A DNA stretch of 8,099 nt. It comes from Planctomycetaceae bacterium (GTDB lineage Bacteria; Planctomycetota; Planctomycetia; Pirellulales; Pirellulaceae). The DNA is taken from positions 1-8,099 of the forward strand of contig SXHS01000287.1 in the NCBI GenBank assembly GCA_005773145.1, read 5' to 3'. The notes below the pieces were generated by a model. That model saw only the letters and a list, made by a program, of their open reading frames with translations, made no database searches and had not been told where the DNA came from. Both the position numbers and the translations under genes were made by a program. Each line of letters opens with the position of its first letter. Position 1 is the stretch's first letter. Below, in pieces: positions 7,461-8,099 of this stretch.

Positions 7461-7468
7461 TTTTCCTT
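7461..7468 (-). promoter_or_regulatory. Ribosome binding site of the moxR gene
   Basis: On the minus strand AAGGAAAA precedes the ATG at 7457, with six bases between AAGGA and the ATG. It is the clearest Shine-Dalgarno sequence in the window and decides the start in favour of 7457 over 7526. The other genes in the cluster, which overlap or nearly abut, have weak or no such sites. Confidence 0.65.
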
Positions 7469-7522
7469 GTAGGCTAGATGGTACATCACATCGTGGCGAA
7501 TAATATCGTACTTCGGGGCACG

Positions 7523-8099
7523 TCATGGTTGCGGCGAATTTGACGCTGCTTGTTCGGCTGGCGCTGCCTCTTCGGCGCGAATCACGCCATCCCCGTTGCG
7601 ATCGGCCTTGGTGAACTGCTCATCGGTTCCCAGGAACTCATCACGCCGCAATTCGCCATCTCGGTTGCGGTCCATGGCCGTGAACCAAGGGGGAGTCGAC
7701 ACTTGTTGCTGGGCACCCGCGTTGATCGTGGCCCGATCGGGGTTGGCGAGCATGGTATGGGCGTGTGGCCCCAGCGCGGCGACCAGGCGTAGTGGCAAGG
7801 GGGCTGCGGGGTAGGCCGTGGTGCCGTCCGCTGATGCGGGGAGCGCGGCCAATCGTTCCGCCCATGTTTCCTGTTCGCGCGGAGATAATCGCTGATCGAA
7901 GTCCTGGTCGGCTAGTCGATAGGTGGCAAACCCATCCACAGCCGCTCCGATCGACACCTGGCCGCCGCGCTCCGCATCGGACACGCGTTGCGCCAGTTGG
8001 CCCGCGGAGATCTCCAAGTGACTTTCGCCCAGATCGATCGCGATCACCTCCTCACGCACGTGCACTCGCTCTGTCATCTTGCCCCAATGTGAAGCCAGG
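7523..8099 (-). CDS. EF-hand protein, 3' part (gene runs off the right edge)
   Basis: Calcium-binding-type protein of unknown role. The reading frame is open to the window edge. An ATG at 8077 would give 184 residues, but the frame continues upstream without a stop (ending LASHWGK before that Met), there is no signal peptide, and no good ribosome binding site precedes it, so I read the gene as 5'-truncated. Numbered from that Met, three EF-hand loops are visible: 57-68 (D57, D59, D61, S65, E68; glutamine replaces the usual glycine at position 6), 136-147 (DRNRDGELRRDE) and 159-170 (DRNGDGVIRAEE). The last two form a standard close pair. Between loops 1 and 2 lies an Ala/Pro-rich linker of about 65 residues, and the C-terminus is Ala/Gln/Pro-rich. 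The gene ends 65 nt before the moxR start, on the same strand, so it may lead the same transcript. EF-hand proteins are numerous in planctomycetes. Cell location depends on the missing N-terminus. Confidence 0.8.
   Translation of the reverse strand, partial: LASHWGKMTERVHVREEVIAIDLGESHLEISAGQLAQRVSDAERGGQVSIGAAVDGFATYRLADQDFDQRLSPREQETWAERLAALPASADGTTAYPAAPLPLRLVAALGPHAHTMLANPDRATINAGAQQQVSTPPWFTAMDRNRDGELRRDEFLGTDEQFTKADRNGDGVIRAEEAAPAEQAASNSPQP

Noticed and set aside
6408..7472. Long plus-strand reading frame (354 codons) antisense to moxR
   Set aside because: It is the mirror of a strongly supported MoxR coding frame in GC-rich DNA; its product is rich in His, Arg and Gln and has no domain character.
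7500..7526. Possible sigma70-like promoter ahead of moxR (ATGACG and TATTAT on the minus strand)
   Set aside because: The spacing is only 15 nt and the -35 match is 4 of 6; it overlaps the preceding stop codon and could easily be chance.
1..8099. CRISPR arrays, insertion sequences, tRNA/rRNA genes or a defence island
   Set aside because: No spaced direct repeats, transposase motifs, terminal inverted repeats or RNA gene signatures were seen; the coding content is one co-directional MoxR/vWA operon.

Overview
The window is a tightly packed run of genes, all on the minus strand and so transcribed from right to left. From its protein families it looks like chromosomal DNA of a planctomycete, probably a Pirellulales-type member. 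The reasons are a MoxR ATPase followed by DUF58, BatA-like and giant vWA/GATase-like membrane proteins, an EF-hand protein next to them, moderately GC-rich coding DNA and weak Shine-Dalgarno signals. The assignment rests on family resemblance seen by eye; no search was run.

Layout from the right edge in the direction of transcription: (1) the 3' part of an EF-hand protein gene that appears to run off the right edge (7523-8099); (2) a MoxR AAA+ ATPase (6378-7457); (3) a soluble DUF58/vWA protein starting with GTG and overlapping moxR by 4 nt (5326-6381); (4) a BatA-type membrane protein with a vWA domain, starting 1 nt after the DUF58 stop (3039-5324); (5) a 931-residue membrane protein with a vWA domain and a class-I-glutamine-amidotransferase-like domain, starting 36 nt further on (207-3002). 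The first ~200 nt of the window are non-coding or at most hold the edge of a neighbouring gene.

Known biology: MoxR ATPases paired with DUF58 and vWA/BatA proteins form conserved chaperone-like operons, in which the hexameric ATPase acts with metal-binding (MIDAS) vWA partners, often to mature or insert other proteins or to support stress tolerance. Here the ATPase and DUF58 protein should be cytoplasmic. The two large proteins each have two N-terminal membrane helices and one C-terminal helix, with the vWA and Rossmann-like domains predicted outside the cytoplasmic membrane. No substrate can be read from the sequence.

The window is not a new defence or mobile system. The less ordinary points are: a roughly 190-residue, largely helical insertion inside the vWA fold of the last protein; a DUF58 MIDAS site whose usual threonine seems to be asparagine; cysteine-free GATase-like domains in both membrane proteins; two good inverted repeats inside the BatA-like gene; and an in-frame A8 tract (slippery A AAA AAC) in the same gene whose -1 product would be a truncated form of about 260 residues.
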